A stretch of 64,000 bases of DNA from a virus, in IMG/VR virus record IMGVR_UViG_3300010375_000001, positions 1 to 64,000 of that record. The stretch is one strand, 5' to 3'. Positions within the stretch are counted from its first letter, which is position 1, and each line of letters begins with the position of its first letter. Position numbers and translations under genes: made by a program. The notes under the pieces were generated by a model. That model was not told where the DNA came from and did not search any database. It saw only the letters and a list, made by a program, of their open reading frames with translations. Of this stretch, positions 33,210 to 41,520 are shown one piece after another.

Positions 33210-35648
33210 ATGCACGATTCTCTCAGCGCCGTCTGGCAAGAAGTCACCGACTTGCTCGCGGCTGGGGTCTCGATTATCCCCGTCAGAGACAGAGAGCAGG
33301 ACGGAAAGCCGCCGAAGACGCCCTACTTCCAATGGAAGCAATTCCAGGAGCGCATCATTCAGCCCGACGAGCTATGGCACGCTATGGAAGTCTACAATAC
33401 ATCAGCCGTCGCTATCGTTTGCGGGCGGGTCTCTGGCAACTTAGAAGCTATCGATATCGATGTAAAGAATTGGCCCGGCATCGACGCTATATTGTTTGCT
33501 CTAATAAAGGACCTATATCCCGATATCTGGAGCGGTTTCAGAATTCATGCGACGCCTTCTGGTGGCTTCCATTTACTTTACCGAACGGGAAATCCTACTG
33601 GAGTTGGAAATCTCAAGCTCGCAACAAAAGAAGATTGCAAAGAGGCCGGGATTGAAACAAGAGGAGAAGGCGGCTATATTGTAGCTCCGCCGTCATTGGG
33701 CTATACGATTTATCAAAATAATCCGATTCCTACGATAACTAACGAGCAGCGGGAGAGCCTGATCAATCTCTGTCGCAGCCTAAACCAAAAGATCAAGATT
33801 GACAAGCCGGATGGAGTCAAATCAGAGGACCACTACTACGATGAAAACCCTTTTGTTCATTATAATGGCAGTGGAGCAGGTGAAACGGTGCTCTTGGACC
33901 ATGGATGGACGAAAGCAAAAAGCGGCAACAGTCACTATCACTATTTTACCCGTCCTGGGAAAGCAAAAGGGATTTCCGCAAGCTTCAACCGGCAGACCAG
34001 GTTATATTTCATCTTTACTTCTTCGACGGAATTCGAGCCCGCCACCGGTTACAATCCAGCGACCGTCCTTGCTAAACTTCAGTTCGGTGGGGACAAAAAA
34101 GCGGCCTATCAGTACTTGGTCAGTAATGGCTATGGCAAGATTAAGCCGGGGATCGAAAGAAAGCTCGTTCAGCGCGCTAAGGAGTTGCCTCCTAACGCGA
34201 GTCCCGAAGCGAAGGTGCTTTATCTGGAGACGCGGTCGCAGCAAGACAGGCAGTACCCACACGGCACCTATTGGGACGTCTCGGACAAAGGGGTGGTCAC
34301 GATCAACCGGGAAAAGCTTTATTATGTCTCGGAAAAGATCGGCTATCGCTTGTACAAAGACCGGCTGGTATTGCAGGAAGGATACAAGGTATCCGAACGA
34401 TCCGAGCGCGAGTATTACGATCATGTTAAGCAGTATATCGGTCGTGATGAGGCGGTACAGAACGCGTTCGAGGCTTTCATTCAGCGCGCCGGCAATTTTA
34501 CCATCACGAGATTGCCCCTGCTAGGCGATGACCAGATACTGCGCAGTACAAAAACGGTGGGGTATAAATTCTTTTCAGATGGCTATGTCACGATTTCGGC
34601 GACGGATATCACAACCCATTCCTACGATGATCTCAACGGCCGGCTGATCTGGAAGGCGCAGATCTGTGAGCGACCGTTTACATTGCTGGAGCAGATCGAT
34701 CCGCAAGGCCTGTATTATGAATTCCTGTCCCTGGCGGTAAGTATCTCCAGCTATCTTTGGCGAATCATTGGCTACCTGACACACGAATACAAGGATGAGA
34801 GCCAGGCCTATATCATTGTGCTGATTGAACAATGTCCTGATCCCAAGCAGGGCGGGGGCACCGGGAAGAACCTTTTCGTCAACCTGCTAGGCCATACGAC
34901 TACGCTCAAAAATGTGTCCGGCGCCCAGGTGCAGCTGAACGAAAAATTCCTCCAGGTCTGGAACTACGAGCGGGTCTTTGCGATCAATGATATTCCTCGG
35001 AAGTTCAACTTTGGCTTCTTAAAGGAACCAGCTGGAGGATCGGCCACGCTAAAGAAGTTGTTTAAGGATGAACGAACGATACCCGTCCACGAGATGCCCA
35101 AGTTTATTCTCTCCAGCAACTATTCCTTCGATGCTTCCGATGGCGGCTTGAAGCGCCGAATCATCCCGCTGGAGTTTTCTCCTTTCTTCACGCGCGTAGG
35201 CGGCGTGGATGTCCACTTCGGAAAGCTCTTCCCCTACGAATGGTCAGCCGAGGACTGGCTCCAGTACGATAACATCATCGTCCGGTCGATTCAGCATTAC
35301 CTCAAAGGCGGCGGGAAGCTCTTCCCGATGCCGCTTACGGAAGATGGCTGGCTAAAGCAATTCGACATGATCCATATGCAGCTGACGCGAGAGTTTATTC
35401 AGCAGCACTGGGACACCTGGCTGCAACTCCGTTTCGTCAGCAATGAAGTCTTCAAGGAGCACTACGGAAAGTTTTGTGTCGCTAACAACATTAATTTCAA
35501 GTTTCAGCTCTCCAGTGCGCGGATGACCTACGCACTGGAAGACTGGTGTGCGCACTACAAGGTAAAGTTTACCAGAGATCACTCCATCCGGGAGCTATTG
35601 GATACCCAACGGGGGCGGCTATTCGAATACGAGAAGGCGCCGTTTTAA
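33210..35648 (+). CDS. Bifunctional primase-polymerase/helicase (D5-like)
   Basis: 812 residues. N-terminal prim-pol domain with the catalytic pair D82/D84 in LEAIDIDVK, H121 in TPSGGFHLLYR and the GYIVAPPS motif near residue 155. Middle linker region. C-terminal SF3-type helicase with Walker A GGGTGKN (about 548-554), a Walker B-like VFAIND, and the sensor LSSNY about 635. It would prime and unwind DNA at the phage origin. The ORF at 33110 in another frame is a shadow. Confidence 0.9.
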   Translation: MHDSLSAVWQEVTDLLAAGVSIIPVRDREQDGKPPKTPYFQWKQFQERIIQPDELWHAMEVYNTSAVAIVCGRVSGNLEAIDIDVKNWPGIDAILFALIKDLYPDIWSGFRIHATPSGGFHLLYRTGNPTGVGNLKLATKEDCKEAGIETRGEGGYIVAPPSLGYTIYQNNPIPTITNEQRESLINLCRSLNQKIKIDKPDGVKSEDHYYDENPFVHYNGSGAGETVLLDHGWTKAKSGNSHYHYFTRPGKAKGISASFNRQTRLYFIFTSSTEFEPATGYNPATVLAKLQFGGDKKAAYQYLVSNGYGKIKPGIERKLVQRAKELPPNASPEAKVLYLETRSQQDRQYPHGTYWDVSDKGVVTINREKLYYVSEKIGYRLYKDRLVLQEGYKVSERSEREYYDHVKQYIGRDEAVQNAFEAFIQRAGNFTITRLPLLGDDQILRSTKTVGYKFFSDGYVTISATDITTHSYDDLNGRLIWKAQICERPFTLLEQIDPQGLYYEFLSLAVSISSYLWRIIGYLTHEYKDESQAYIIVLIEQCPDPKQGGGTGKNLFVNLLGHTTTLKNVSGAQVQLNEKFLQVWNYERVFAINDIPRKFNFGFLKEPAGGSATLKKLFKDERTIPVHEMPKFILSSNYSFDASDGGLKRRIIPLEFSPFFTRVGGVDVHFGKLFPYEWSAEDWLQYDNIIVRSIQHYLKGGGKLFPMPLTEDGWLKQFDMIHMQLTREFIQQHWDTWLQLRFVSNEVFKEHYGKFCVANNINFKFQLSSARMTYALEDWCAHYKVKFTRDHSIRELLDTQRGRLFEYEKAPF

Positions 35649-35894
35649 AAGAAACGGGCCTACCGAAAAATAAAAAGCCAGCCCAAAAGCTGTCTTTATT
35701 ACCGACCAGGGACACCCCAATCCGCAAATCCAGCCCTCTTCTTTGGCGATCAGGATGCCTTGATCAGGACGTGCGCCACGATCACAGTCCTGGTAGCTGC
35801 AACAGGTAAACGGGTGTACGTAGCCCGATTGCTGATACTCGTTTAGCGCCTTCACCTGCTCAGGTGTAAACGGCGCATGGATTTTAGAGCTCAT
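35619..35894 (-). CDS. Small zinc-binding protein ('APFTPEQV' family), unusual C-terminus
   Basis: 91 residues. The N-terminal MSSKIHAPFTPEQVKALNEY and QSGYVHPFTC match a short protein family frequent in Bacteroidota phages and mobile elements, with Cys pairs for one zinc. The family normally ends shortly after a GWxCPxC-type motif; here GWICGLGC is followed by about 35 hydrophobic residues overlapping the primase end, so the C-terminus may be frame-shifted or extended. Function unknown. Confidence 0.6.
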   Translation of the reverse strand: MSSKIHAPFTPEQVKALNEYQQSGYVHPFTCCSYQDCDRGARPDQGILIAKEEGWICGLGCPWSVIKTAFGLAFYFSVGPFLLKRRLLVFE

Positions 35895-35897
35895 ATA

Positions 35898-36197
35898 TTA
35901 CCATTTGAATTTTGCACCTCTTCGCTTTAACTCCATCGTCGGCAACGGCGGCAGCAGTTTGTCCGGCCTTGTCTTAAGGATTACGCATAACTTCAAAATG
36001 TCTTCCAACACCGGCCGTTGCCTACCTGCCTCAATATTGATAATAGAGATGCGAGACATATCCATTAAGTCGGCGAGATCCTCTTGACGTATATGCAGCC
36101 GCTTGCGCGCCGCTCGAACATTCTTGCCGAACTGCTCGATGACCTTCGGGTATCTCGTTCCGCTACGCATCGGGCTTCTGGTTTGTCTTTTCGCCAA
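35898..36197 (-). CDS. XRE-family HTH regulator
   Basis: 99 residues; a clean single XRE helix-turn-helix (IRQEDLADLMDMSRISIINIEAG, about residues 36-58) with a basic flank. The ATG at 36197 overlaps the preceding regulator by 35 bases; MRSGTRYPKV at 36170 is an alternative start. A DNA-binding regulator, possibly co-acting with the upstream gene. Confidence 0.75.
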   Translation of the reverse strand: MAKRQTRSPMRSGTRYPKVIEQFGKNVRAARKRLHIRQEDLADLMDMSRISIINIEAGRQRPVLEDILKLCVILKTRPDKLLPPLPTMELKRRGAKFKW

Positions 36198-36612
36198 AGA
36201 CGAATGTTGTTAATTTTTTCATAACCTCTGGATCGAACGCGTATCCCAGTTTTCGTGCGACGAGGACAACCCTTTTGACGGTTTCTTTAGCAACGCCATG
36301 GATGTCCCCTTTTCTAATCTTGTACACCATACTGGGGCTTACGTTCGCCTTTGCAGCGATAGCGATGGCGCTAACCTCTCTTTTGGGTTTAATGATGATT
36401 GGCATTCTTTGGTGGCTAAGAACAACCTGCCTCATGAGGGTTAGACAATCGTGCTTATATTCCAATGCATCGGCGGCTTCTACTACTTTTGCCAACAAAT
36501 CAATAGAATAGATTCGCCACCCACCGCGTAAAATATGGGATATCGTTTGTGATGTGCAGCCAGCTTTCTCGGCTATCATGGCTTGTGTTGTTTTTTGTTT
36601 ATCCATATGCAT
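36163..36612 (-). CDS. Regulator with two tandem LacI-type HTH motifs
   Basis: 149 residues. The first motif is near residues 10-50 (MIAEKAGCTSQTISHILRGG) and the second near 80-125 (AIAAKANVSPSMVYKIRKGD, followed by VVLVARKLGY). Both have the spacing of LacI/XRE N-terminal DNA-binding domains, with no sugar-binding domain. Two such motifs in one chain suggest binding to paired half-sites as a monomer. Confidence 0.65.
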   Translation of the reverse strand: MHMDKQKTTQAMIAEKAGCTSQTISHILRGGWRIYSIDLLAKVVEAADALEYKHDCLTLMRQVVLSHQRMPIIIKPKREVSAIAIAAKANVSPSMVYKIRKGDIHGVAKETVKRVVLVARKLGYAFDPEVMKKLTTFVFGEKTNQKPDA

Positions 36613-37073
36613 TAGATTAATTTTAAAGCATGTAGCAACGCCCCTTCGCGGGCGAGTTCGTGCGATGACTCAATGCTTCTTTTGGATTTCCAATCTACTT
36701 CCGCTGGCAGCACGGAGTGCTCAACCTCTTCTCCCAATTGAAAAAGACCATATGTCCAAGTACCATTACTATGTGGGTAGGCCGTTGCCTGTATCCCATG
36801 CTTCTCCCGCAACCATCGCTCCAGCAGATCCTGGGTCGGACACGCAATGATGTACTCCGGAAGGTTGCTGTTGGTTGTGGGGTCTTCTTCCCTCGTGCGC
36901 GCCATCGACTCCTTAATGGTAGTCGGGATGCTCAGCGGCAGCGGTCGGGCAAGCAGATCAAGCACTAGCTTGGCCTCTCCATCCTGCACCCGATAGACGT
37001 AGGCGCAGGGCTCATCGAATCCCTTAGCGCGGGCGAGTTTCGCGGTCTCAAACGTAACGAGTTCTTCTTGCAT
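36612..37073 (-). CDS. Conserved phage protein (MQEELVTFETAKLA family)
   Basis: 153 residues from ATG 37073; the longer upstream reading frame is Arg/Ser-rich non-coding sequence of the neighbour. The opening EELVTFETAKLARAKGF and the central LLERWLREKHG are common to a family of short phage proteins of unknown function. Its TAA overlaps the next ATG (TAATG). Confidence 0.65.
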   Translation of the reverse strand: MQEELVTFETAKLARAKGFDEPCAYVYRVQDGEAKLVLDLLARPLPLSIPTTIKESMARTREEDPTTNSNLPEYIIACPTQDLLERWLREKHGIQATAYPHSNGTWTYGLFQLGEEVEHSVLPAEVDWKSKRSIESSHELAREGALLHALKLI

Positions 37074-37074
37074 A

Positions 37075-37440
37075 TCAGTTGGGATGAATGGGTGGCAGCG
37101 CTTCGCTCCCCTCAATCTTGCGTGCGAAGTGGGAGGCAAGCGAGAAGCGGGCGAGGATCTTGTCGATACAGCCCGGATGGTTCCGTAAGTAATCGTAAAA
37201 CCTGCTGATGTTGCATGCGCCCGACTCCTCATACATTACTTTCAATTCCTTCATGAATAAGCCAAACACGGCCGGAGTGGAACAGGATGCTGTCTCGTAG
37301 AAGGCTAGCTCGCCACCGGTAACCCCGATGATGTAGGCGCAATAATACGTCAGGCAGTTGTCACATAACCGATCCTTACCGCGATAGCCAAAGAGGGAGA
37401 ATATCAACTCTAGCGCTAGCCTATCATCTTGCTCAATCAT
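37075..37440 (-). CDS. Hypothetical Cys-containing phage protein (121 aa)
   Basis: Starts MIEQDDRLALELIFSLFGY at 37440, overlapping the previous gene's end by 8 bases. It contains CDNCLTYYCAY, possibly a metal site. No family recognised. Separated by one base from the next gene in the operon. Confidence 0.55.
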   Translation of the reverse strand: MIEQDDRLALELIFSLFGYRGKDRLCDNCLTYYCAYIIGVTGGELAFYETASCSTPAVFGLFMKELKVMYEESGACNISRFYDYLRNHPGCIDKILARFSLASHFARKIEGSEALPPIHPN

Positions 37441-38137
37441 GCGAATACTTTTTACCGTGAGGATAGATGCCCAGCCACTTCTTGATCTTGTACACAAGCA
37501 TATACCACCACCAATATTTCAACATCTTTTGCCCTATCTTGTCGTAGACCACCTTGTCGGCCAGATCCCTTGGCGTCAGTTGCCCCTGCTGCTCGCGATC
37601 GCTGTAGCGCCAGATGTTCACCGCCATCGCGATCGCGGGGACCTGACGCTCGGCGGCATCCAGCTTCGCTTGTGTCGCTTCTGGCAACGCCAACCAGATC
37701 GCCCGTTGCTGACCATCGCTCAATAGTGCGTAATAGTTGAAACAGCTGGAGTTTCGCAAACCTTCATCTTGGTCACCACTCCGCTTAGGGAAAGCCAGCA
37801 GCGTTCGTTCGAACTGTTCGAGCGAGTAAGGATGCGACCGCAACAGCTCGGGCTCAGCCGGAGGTGGCGGGCCTTCCTTCAGCCGCTGCTGCTCAGCCAG
37901 GACTAGTTGGATCGCTTCTTCCGTATACTTGCCAAAGGCCTTCGTGCACTTATACACTTTGGCAAGCTGCGGGAGCGGCAGCTGCTTCATGAGCCGACCG
38001 TACTCTTCGTCAGGCAACAACTTGAACCGCTCCGAGAGCTCGATCAGCCGTTCCTTCGGCACCTCGGCGTACTGCGGATCTTTGGTGACGAGGCCGATCA
38101 CCAATAGAAACTCTTCATAGCTCATCGTTTCTTTCAT
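37433..38137 (-). CDS. Hypothetical phage protein (234 aa)
   Basis: From ATG 38137 (MKETMSYEEFLLV), preceded by the A-rich ATAAACTCACATCAT. Highly helical, charged N-terminal 150 residues, with a Trp/Tyr-rich segment near the C-terminus (MLKYWWWYMLVYKIKKW). No family recognised. Confidence 0.6.
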   Translation of the reverse strand: MKETMSYEEFLLVIGLVTKDPQYAEVPKERLIELSERFKLLPDEEYGRLMKQLPLPQLAKVYKCTKAFGKYTEEAIQLVLAEQQRLKEGPPPPAEPELLRSHPYSLEQFERTLLAFPKRSGDQDEGLRNSSCFNYYALLSDGQQRAIWLALPEATQAKLDAAERQVPAIAMAVNIWRYSDREQQGQLTPRDLADKVVYDKIGQKMLKYWWWYMLVYKIKKWLGIYPHGKKYSHD

Positions 38138-38148
38138 ATGATGTGAGT

Positions 38149-38358
38149 TTATTTGTCCTCGTGTTCGATAATCCATAGGTCGGTTACCATTTCTTCCTGG
38201 TCGCAGTCCATCGCAGCGATTTGCCAACCAGCTGCCTCCAGCGTAGCTACTAGGCCATCCAATATTCCTTTGCGATCGGTGCCAAATTTCGTGGCCAGCA
38301 GCAGGTTGATGAATCCGATTACCAGTTTCGTTCCTTCTTTATCGAGTTGGTAGGTCAT
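38149..38358 (-). CDS. Small hypothetical protein (69 aa)
   Basis: MTYQLDKEGTKLVIGFINLL at the start, acidic C-terminus. Its ATG overlaps the end of the degraded paralogue at 38355-38441 (CTATGA), as expected if that was once the preceding full gene. No family recognised. Confidence 0.55.
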   Translation of the reverse strand: MTYQLDKEGTKLVIGFINLLLATKFGTDRKGILDGLVATLEAAGWQIAAMDCDQEEMVTDLWIIEHEDK

Positions 38359-38441
38359 AGCTTAATCTCTAGGTGCCGGCCATCCATATCCCAGCGGTAG
38401 CGTTGCTGGAGCTCGTGCAGATAATGGATCTCGAATGTCAA
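38355..38441 (-). pseudogene. C-terminal remnant of a 'YLHELQ' family gene
   Basis: The minus strand encodes EIHYLHELQQRYRWDMDG and ends shortly after, the C-terminal signature shared with the two neighbouring genes (YVHELQQMYRW and YLHELQNIYYW). Upstream in this frame there is only a stop and no ATG, while MIDI-type start sequence (as in the neighbour) is present in another frame. An internal deletion of a third paralogue explains this. Confidence 0.6.
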
Positions 38442-38849
38442 TCATATGTTAAGCTTTAGGGGCTTGCCCACCTGCCACCTATACATTTGTTGTAGCTCGT
38501 GGACGTAGCGAAGTTTCTTCATGAAGCCTGGGTTGTTTTGTCCGAAGGTGATCTCTCCAGCGCCATAGACCTCCTCCCCGATCGTGGTATCGTCTATCCA
38601 AAACTTAACAAAGTACGTATTGGGACCATTCGTTTCGTTATACCGAATGCCGTTAGGGACCAAATCCGGAAACCAACCTATGTCAAGCACGAACCTCGGC
38701 AGGAGCGGCAGCGGCTGGATCAACTCCGAAGCGGCAAAGCACCATCCTTTTCGGGTGAACACCCGCTCCTGGACGACTCCCTCAACCATCATAGGCGCGC
38801 CGTCACGGAGTATCCAGCTGCCATAGGATAATTCGGTAATGTCAATCAT
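38442..38849 (-). CDS. 'YVHELQ' family phage protein, paralogue A
   Basis: 135 residues from ATG 38849, which overlaps the upstream paralogue's stop (ATGA). Ends KLRYVHELQQMYRWQVGKP. Proteins with this kind of C-terminus (often YVHQLQNLYF) are very common on Bacteroidota phages and mobile elements; their role is unknown. Confidence 0.65.
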   Translation of the reverse strand: MIDITELSYGSWILRDGAPMMVEGVVQERVFTRKGWCFAASELIQPLPLLPRFVLDIGWFPDLVPNGIRYNETNGPNTYFVKFWIDDTTIGEEVYGAGEITFGQNNPGFMKKLRYVHELQQMYRWQVGKPLKLNI

Positions 38850-39217
38850 ACCGGTAAGTGTTTTCTGTGCGTCCAATAGTAGATATTCTGTAGTTCGTGC
38901 AGGTATTGAATCGGCTGACCGCCCTTCGCATCCACCCACTTGATTTGGCCGTCTTCATTGAACACAAGCCAGTCGTCACTATACCGCTTGGGAGCGCAAA
39001 CCGTCATCCCGGCCATGCTTTCGCCGGCGATCCAGCCCATCTTCTGCATCAGGTCAATCGTCAGGGGGATACCCTCAGTTTCCTCTACCGAGGGGATATG
39101 GTTTTCTCCGGACCTGGTTTCGATCGTCAGATGGATTGGACCGATTAAGACCAGCTTGACCTGCTCCCCTCTATACAGCAGCAGATTCCCATACATTAAA
39201 TCATCTAAACAGACCAT
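38846..39217 (-). CDS. 'YLHELQ' family phage protein, paralogue B
   Basis: 123 residues from ATG 39217 (MVCLDDLMYGNLLLY); MYGNLLLYRGEQ at 39196 is an alternative start that matches the typical family opening better. Ends PIQYLHELQNIYYWTHRKH. Located immediately downstream of an operator-like cluster at 39222-39265. Confidence 0.65.
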   Translation of the reverse strand: MVCLDDLMYGNLLLYRGEQVKLVLIGPIHLTIETRSGENHIPSVEETEGIPLTIDLMQKMGWIAGESMAGMTVCAPKRYSDDWLVFNEDGQIKWVDAKGGQPIQYLHELQNIYYWTHRKHLPV

Positions 39218-39221
39218 AGGA

Positions 39222-39265
39222 TTGCACAATGAATGATACAATGAATAGATACAAGAATAGCACAA
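39222..39265. promoter_or_regulatory. Cluster of four TTGTAC-family half-sites
   Basis: Read on the minus strand the 44 bases contain TTGTGC, TTGTATC, TTGTATC and TTGTGC, each about 12-14 bases apart. They lie between SSB (upstream) and the paralogue at 39217, so they probably control the 36-39 kb minus-strand operon. Confidence 0.45.
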
Positions 39266-39287
39266 TTTTAACCAACTACCAAGGGTC

Positions 39288-39668
39288 TCAGCTGTCTTTT
39301 TCGGGATCGGGGTCTGCGCCCTCCGATGGCCCTGTGAGCGATTTTAAGCCGAATTGCCGGACTTTCTCCGCCGCCTCGATCTCTATGCCGACCGAGTTGC
39401 CGATCGAGCCGTCACGCCGCGTATAGGTCCGGTAGGTAACCGCCCCCTTCATCTTGACTAGGGACCGGGCGGTCAGCTCCTGGATCTCGTAGCCCTTGGG
39501 GTTGGTCCAGGTGCAGCTGATCCAAAGCGGCTTGCCAGAGATCTTGCGGCCCTCCCGGTCAAAGGCGACCGGGGTATGGACCGCCGTAAAATTCCAGATC
39601 GCCTGATTGCCTTCGATCGTTAGATGGGGAGCTTCCTTGATCACAGCCGTGACCTGCCAATTATTCAT
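39288..39668 (-). CDS. ssb: Single-stranded DNA-binding protein
   Basis: 126 residues with an OB-fold SSB layout: NNWQVTAVIKEAPHLTI, NFTAVHTPVAF, then LWISCTWTNPKGYEI and LTARSLVKMKGAVTYRTYTR, and an acidic C-terminal tail (EGADPDPEKDS) in place of the usual DDDIPF tip. It would coat ssDNA for the primase-helicase and the annealing protein. First gene left of the candidate origin region. Confidence 0.75.
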   Translation of the reverse strand: MNNWQVTAVIKEAPHLTIEGNQAIWNFTAVHTPVAFDREGRKISGKPLWISCTWTNPKGYEIQELTARSLVKMKGAVTYRTYTRRDGSIGNSVGIEIEAAEKVRQFGLKSLTGPSEGADPDPEKDS

Positions 39669-39904
39669 ATTGGATTTGGTTTTTATGGTTACAGTAATGG
39701 ATAACCGAACTAACGGTCCCGGTTACCCACCAAAAAAGGGGGGGTAAAAATAGGCCCAAAAATGCCGATTTTCAACCGGATTTTAGCAATAGTAATCAGA
39801 GAGTTAGGAGGGTTTTTTGATCGATGGTTGCCTATGCAACCAAAAAAAACAGCGTCTATATATACCGTTAAAGGGGGTTTCTGGAACCCGCGCCCAGACT
39901 GGTT

Positions 39905-40059
39905 TGTTTCAAAATACACAGGAATGTTTCAAAATCAACATGTTTTGTGACAAAAAACACACATTTTGTTACAAAAAAAACAAGGCAAATCTAACAGTGT
40001 TAACCCACGCCCAGCTTGTTTTAGCTGGCAAACAGTACAAAAGTTGTGACAAAAAAAAC
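39905..40059. repeat. Iteron-like short repeats
   Basis: TGTTTCAAAAT at 39905 and 39925, and TTTTGTGACAAAAAACAC, TTTTGTTACAAAAAAAAC and GTTGTGACAAAAAAAAC at 39943, 39964 and 40043. The 20-21 base spacing of the first four positions puts them on one face of the helix. Confidence 0.5.
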
Positions 40060-40351
40060 AGCCATTCAACGCGAGCAAATAAAAATATTTTTTTTCAAAA
40101 AAAAATTGGTCGAATAAGACACTACTACTTTTACATATTTATACCTATTGCTTTATTCGTTCCTTTACGCGTTATTGTCGTGTTTTTTTTGAAACAGCTC
40201 TTTTTTTTTCATCTATATACTTCTAATTTAAATCAATAGATGTTCCAAAATAAACAAGAAAAATAAAGGTAGGGAAAGATAAGTGAATGTAAAAGAATTT
40301 TTTGGTGTTCCGAAAAAAACATGTGTAATTTGTAACAGTGCTTGTTTATTC

Positions 40352-40475
40352 TGTACATGTTGTATCATCCGTTGTGCGGTCCATTGTGCGATGATACAAA
40401 AGGTAACGCTAACAATACAACGCACGGTACAATAGGATTTTTTGTAATTTGAGAACAGTACAACAGATAGAACAA
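40352..40475. promoter_or_regulatory. Dense TTGTAC-family operator cluster
   Basis: Half-sites TTGTATC, TTGTGC, TTGTGC, GATACAA, ATACAACGCACGGTACAA and GTACAACAGATAGAACAA occur within 124 bases, ending 11 bases before the ATG at 40486 with the same AAATTTTTTC(C) spacer as at 30769. It probably regulates the rightward accessory operon. Confidence 0.55.
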
Positions 40476-40485
40476 AATTTTTTCC

Positions 40486-40764
40486 ATGCAAAATTTGTTA
40501 CAGCTCTCTTTGACTTTCCGAAATGACCCCCAAATGCACATGGGGACCCTCCTAAAATGCGAGTGCGGATGGCAGGGACCCCTCAAAGAAGCCACCGAAG
40601 TCCTCTATAAGAAGCGCGACGGCAGTATTGAAGCCTGTCACTATGTCTGCAAACGCAAGGAGTGTATGAAGATATTAGCCGAGGATGCAATCAAAACGCC
40701 CATCTCCCTGATCGATCAGGCCAACCAAACCTGGCTCCCGGCATCGGAGCGCGACGAACCATGA
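40486..40764 (+). CDS. Zinc-finger-like hypothetical protein (92 aa)
   Basis: LLKCECGWQGPL and HYVCKRKECMKI supply two Cys pairs (CxC and CxxxxxC) suited to one zinc. No further family recognition. First gene of the 40.5-43.0 kb operon; its stop overlaps the next ATG (ATGA). Confidence 0.55.
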   Translation: MQNLLQLSLTFRNDPQMHMGTLLKCECGWQGPLKEATEVLYKKRDGSIEACHYVCKRKECMKILAEDAIKTPISLIDQANQTWLPASERDEP

Positions 40765-41162
40765 CCTACTATATATTGGTATGCGGCTCGACCGAATATA
40801 GCGACTACCCCCGCCTCGAACGCGTGCTCTCCGACGAGATCCCGCTCGCTCTCCAGCGGTGCCCCACAGGCGAAACCGTGACTATCGCCATCGTCCACGG
40901 CGACGCCCCCGGCGCCGATCGCCTGGCCGACCGCTACGCCAAGAAACACAACCACTTACCCATCCCCTTCCCAGCCAACTGGAAACGCTTCGACCGCAAA
41001 GCCGGTCCCATCCGCAACTCCGAAATGGCCGCGTTCCTGAAGAACAAACTACCCTACGTCTCCGCCATCGCCTTCTGGGATGGCTACACCCCAGGCACCG
41101 AAGACATGCTCGAAAAAATCAGCAAGGTCCTTCGCCTTCCGGTCCGAAGAGAGTACTTTTAA
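40761..41162 (+). CDS. SLOG-superfamily (YspA/DUF2493-like) nucleotide-binding protein
   Basis: 133 residues from the coupled ATG at 40761. The sequence carries the whole YspA pattern: LVCGSTEYSDYP, AIVHGDAPGADRLADRYAKK, FPANWKRFDRKAGPIRNSEM and IAFWDGYTPGTEDML. SLOG proteins bind nucleotides or nucleotide-derived signals. In phages they are common accessory genes, possibly interfering with nucleotide-signal defence; that role is inference. Confidence 0.85.
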   Translation: MTYYILVCGSTEYSDYPRLERVLSDEIPLALQRCPTGETVTIAIVHGDAPGADRLADRYAKKHNHLPIPFPANWKRFDRKAGPIRNSEMAAFLKNKLPYVSAIAFWDGYTPGTEDMLEKISKVLRLPVRREYF

Positions 41163-41165
41163 CGG

Positions 41166-41195
41166 CACAATAAACAATACAACAGATGGAACAAT
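41166..41195. promoter_or_regulatory. TTGTAC-family operator before the LuxR-type gene
   Basis: CACAATAAACAATACAACAGATGGAACAA-like half-sites between the SLOG gene and the next start codons; the ATACAACAGATGGAACAA part closely matches that at 40458. Confidence 0.4.
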
Positions 41196-41197
41196 CA

Positions 41198-41287
41198 ATG
41201 GAACTAAAAATTACGGCGGGCGGATCGATGCTCTTTGAGCGAATAAGCCATCAACGAACTAGTGTATGGGTCAGCACCTGCAAATAA
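41198..41287 (+). CDS. Possible 29-aa leader peptide overlapping the LuxR-type gene
   Basis: MELKITAGGSMLFERISHQR and a short tail, starting 3 bases after the operator and overlapping the next gene's start by 22 bases in another frame. Its opening resembles the neighbour's N-terminus (LQITHAGVEL), so it may be a duplicated start or a coupling leader. Weak. Confidence 0.25.
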   Translation: MELKITAGGSMLFERISHQRTSVWVSTCK

Positions 41288-41520
41288 CGCATGCCGGCGT
41301 AGAGCTCACCCTTGGTGAAGCCAAGTTCTTGCGATTGGTCTGTACGCAGATGACGTATTACCAAATGGCTTATTTCTTGGGCAAGAGTCCGCACACGATC
41401 GATGGCTATCGTGATCACTTGTTCCATAAGCTGAACGTGCGTAGAAGATCCGGCCTGATCATGTGGGCTATTAAGACAGGTTACTTGCAAACGAAACACG
41501 GTATAATAAAAGGATTATGA
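41266..41520 (+). CDS. Stand-alone LuxR-type HTH regulator
   Basis: 84 residues consisting of little more than a LuxR/GerE DNA-binding domain: LTLGEAKFLRLVCTQMTYYQ, AYFLGKSPHTIDGYRDHLFHKL and LIMWAIKTGYL. It lacks a receiver or autoinducer domain. It is followed by a tightly coupled operon (ATGA overlaps), so it may activate the accessory genes. Confidence 0.82.
   Translation: MGQHLQITHAGVELTLGEAKFLRLVCTQMTYYQMAYFLGKSPHTIDGYRDHLFHKLNVRRRSGLIMWAIKTGYLQTKHGIIKGL

Larger units (their letters stand above)
39669..40485. other. AT-rich divergent region with short repeats (candidate replication origin)
   Basis: 817 bases with no convincing gene; reading frames here are low-complexity Lys/Phe/Asn-rich. 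It contains two TGTTTCAAAAT repeats 20 bases apart (39905, 39925), three (T)TTGTKACAAAAAA repeats (39943, 39964, 40043), several A/T homopolymer runs, and a cluster of TTGTAC-family half-sites to the right. It separates leftward SSB/regulator genes from rightward accessory genes. Confidence 0.5.

Noticed and set aside
39762-40239. Plus-strand frames in the AT-rich gap
   Set aside because: Low-complexity Lys/Asn/Phe translation, no start context; the region looks like control DNA or an origin.
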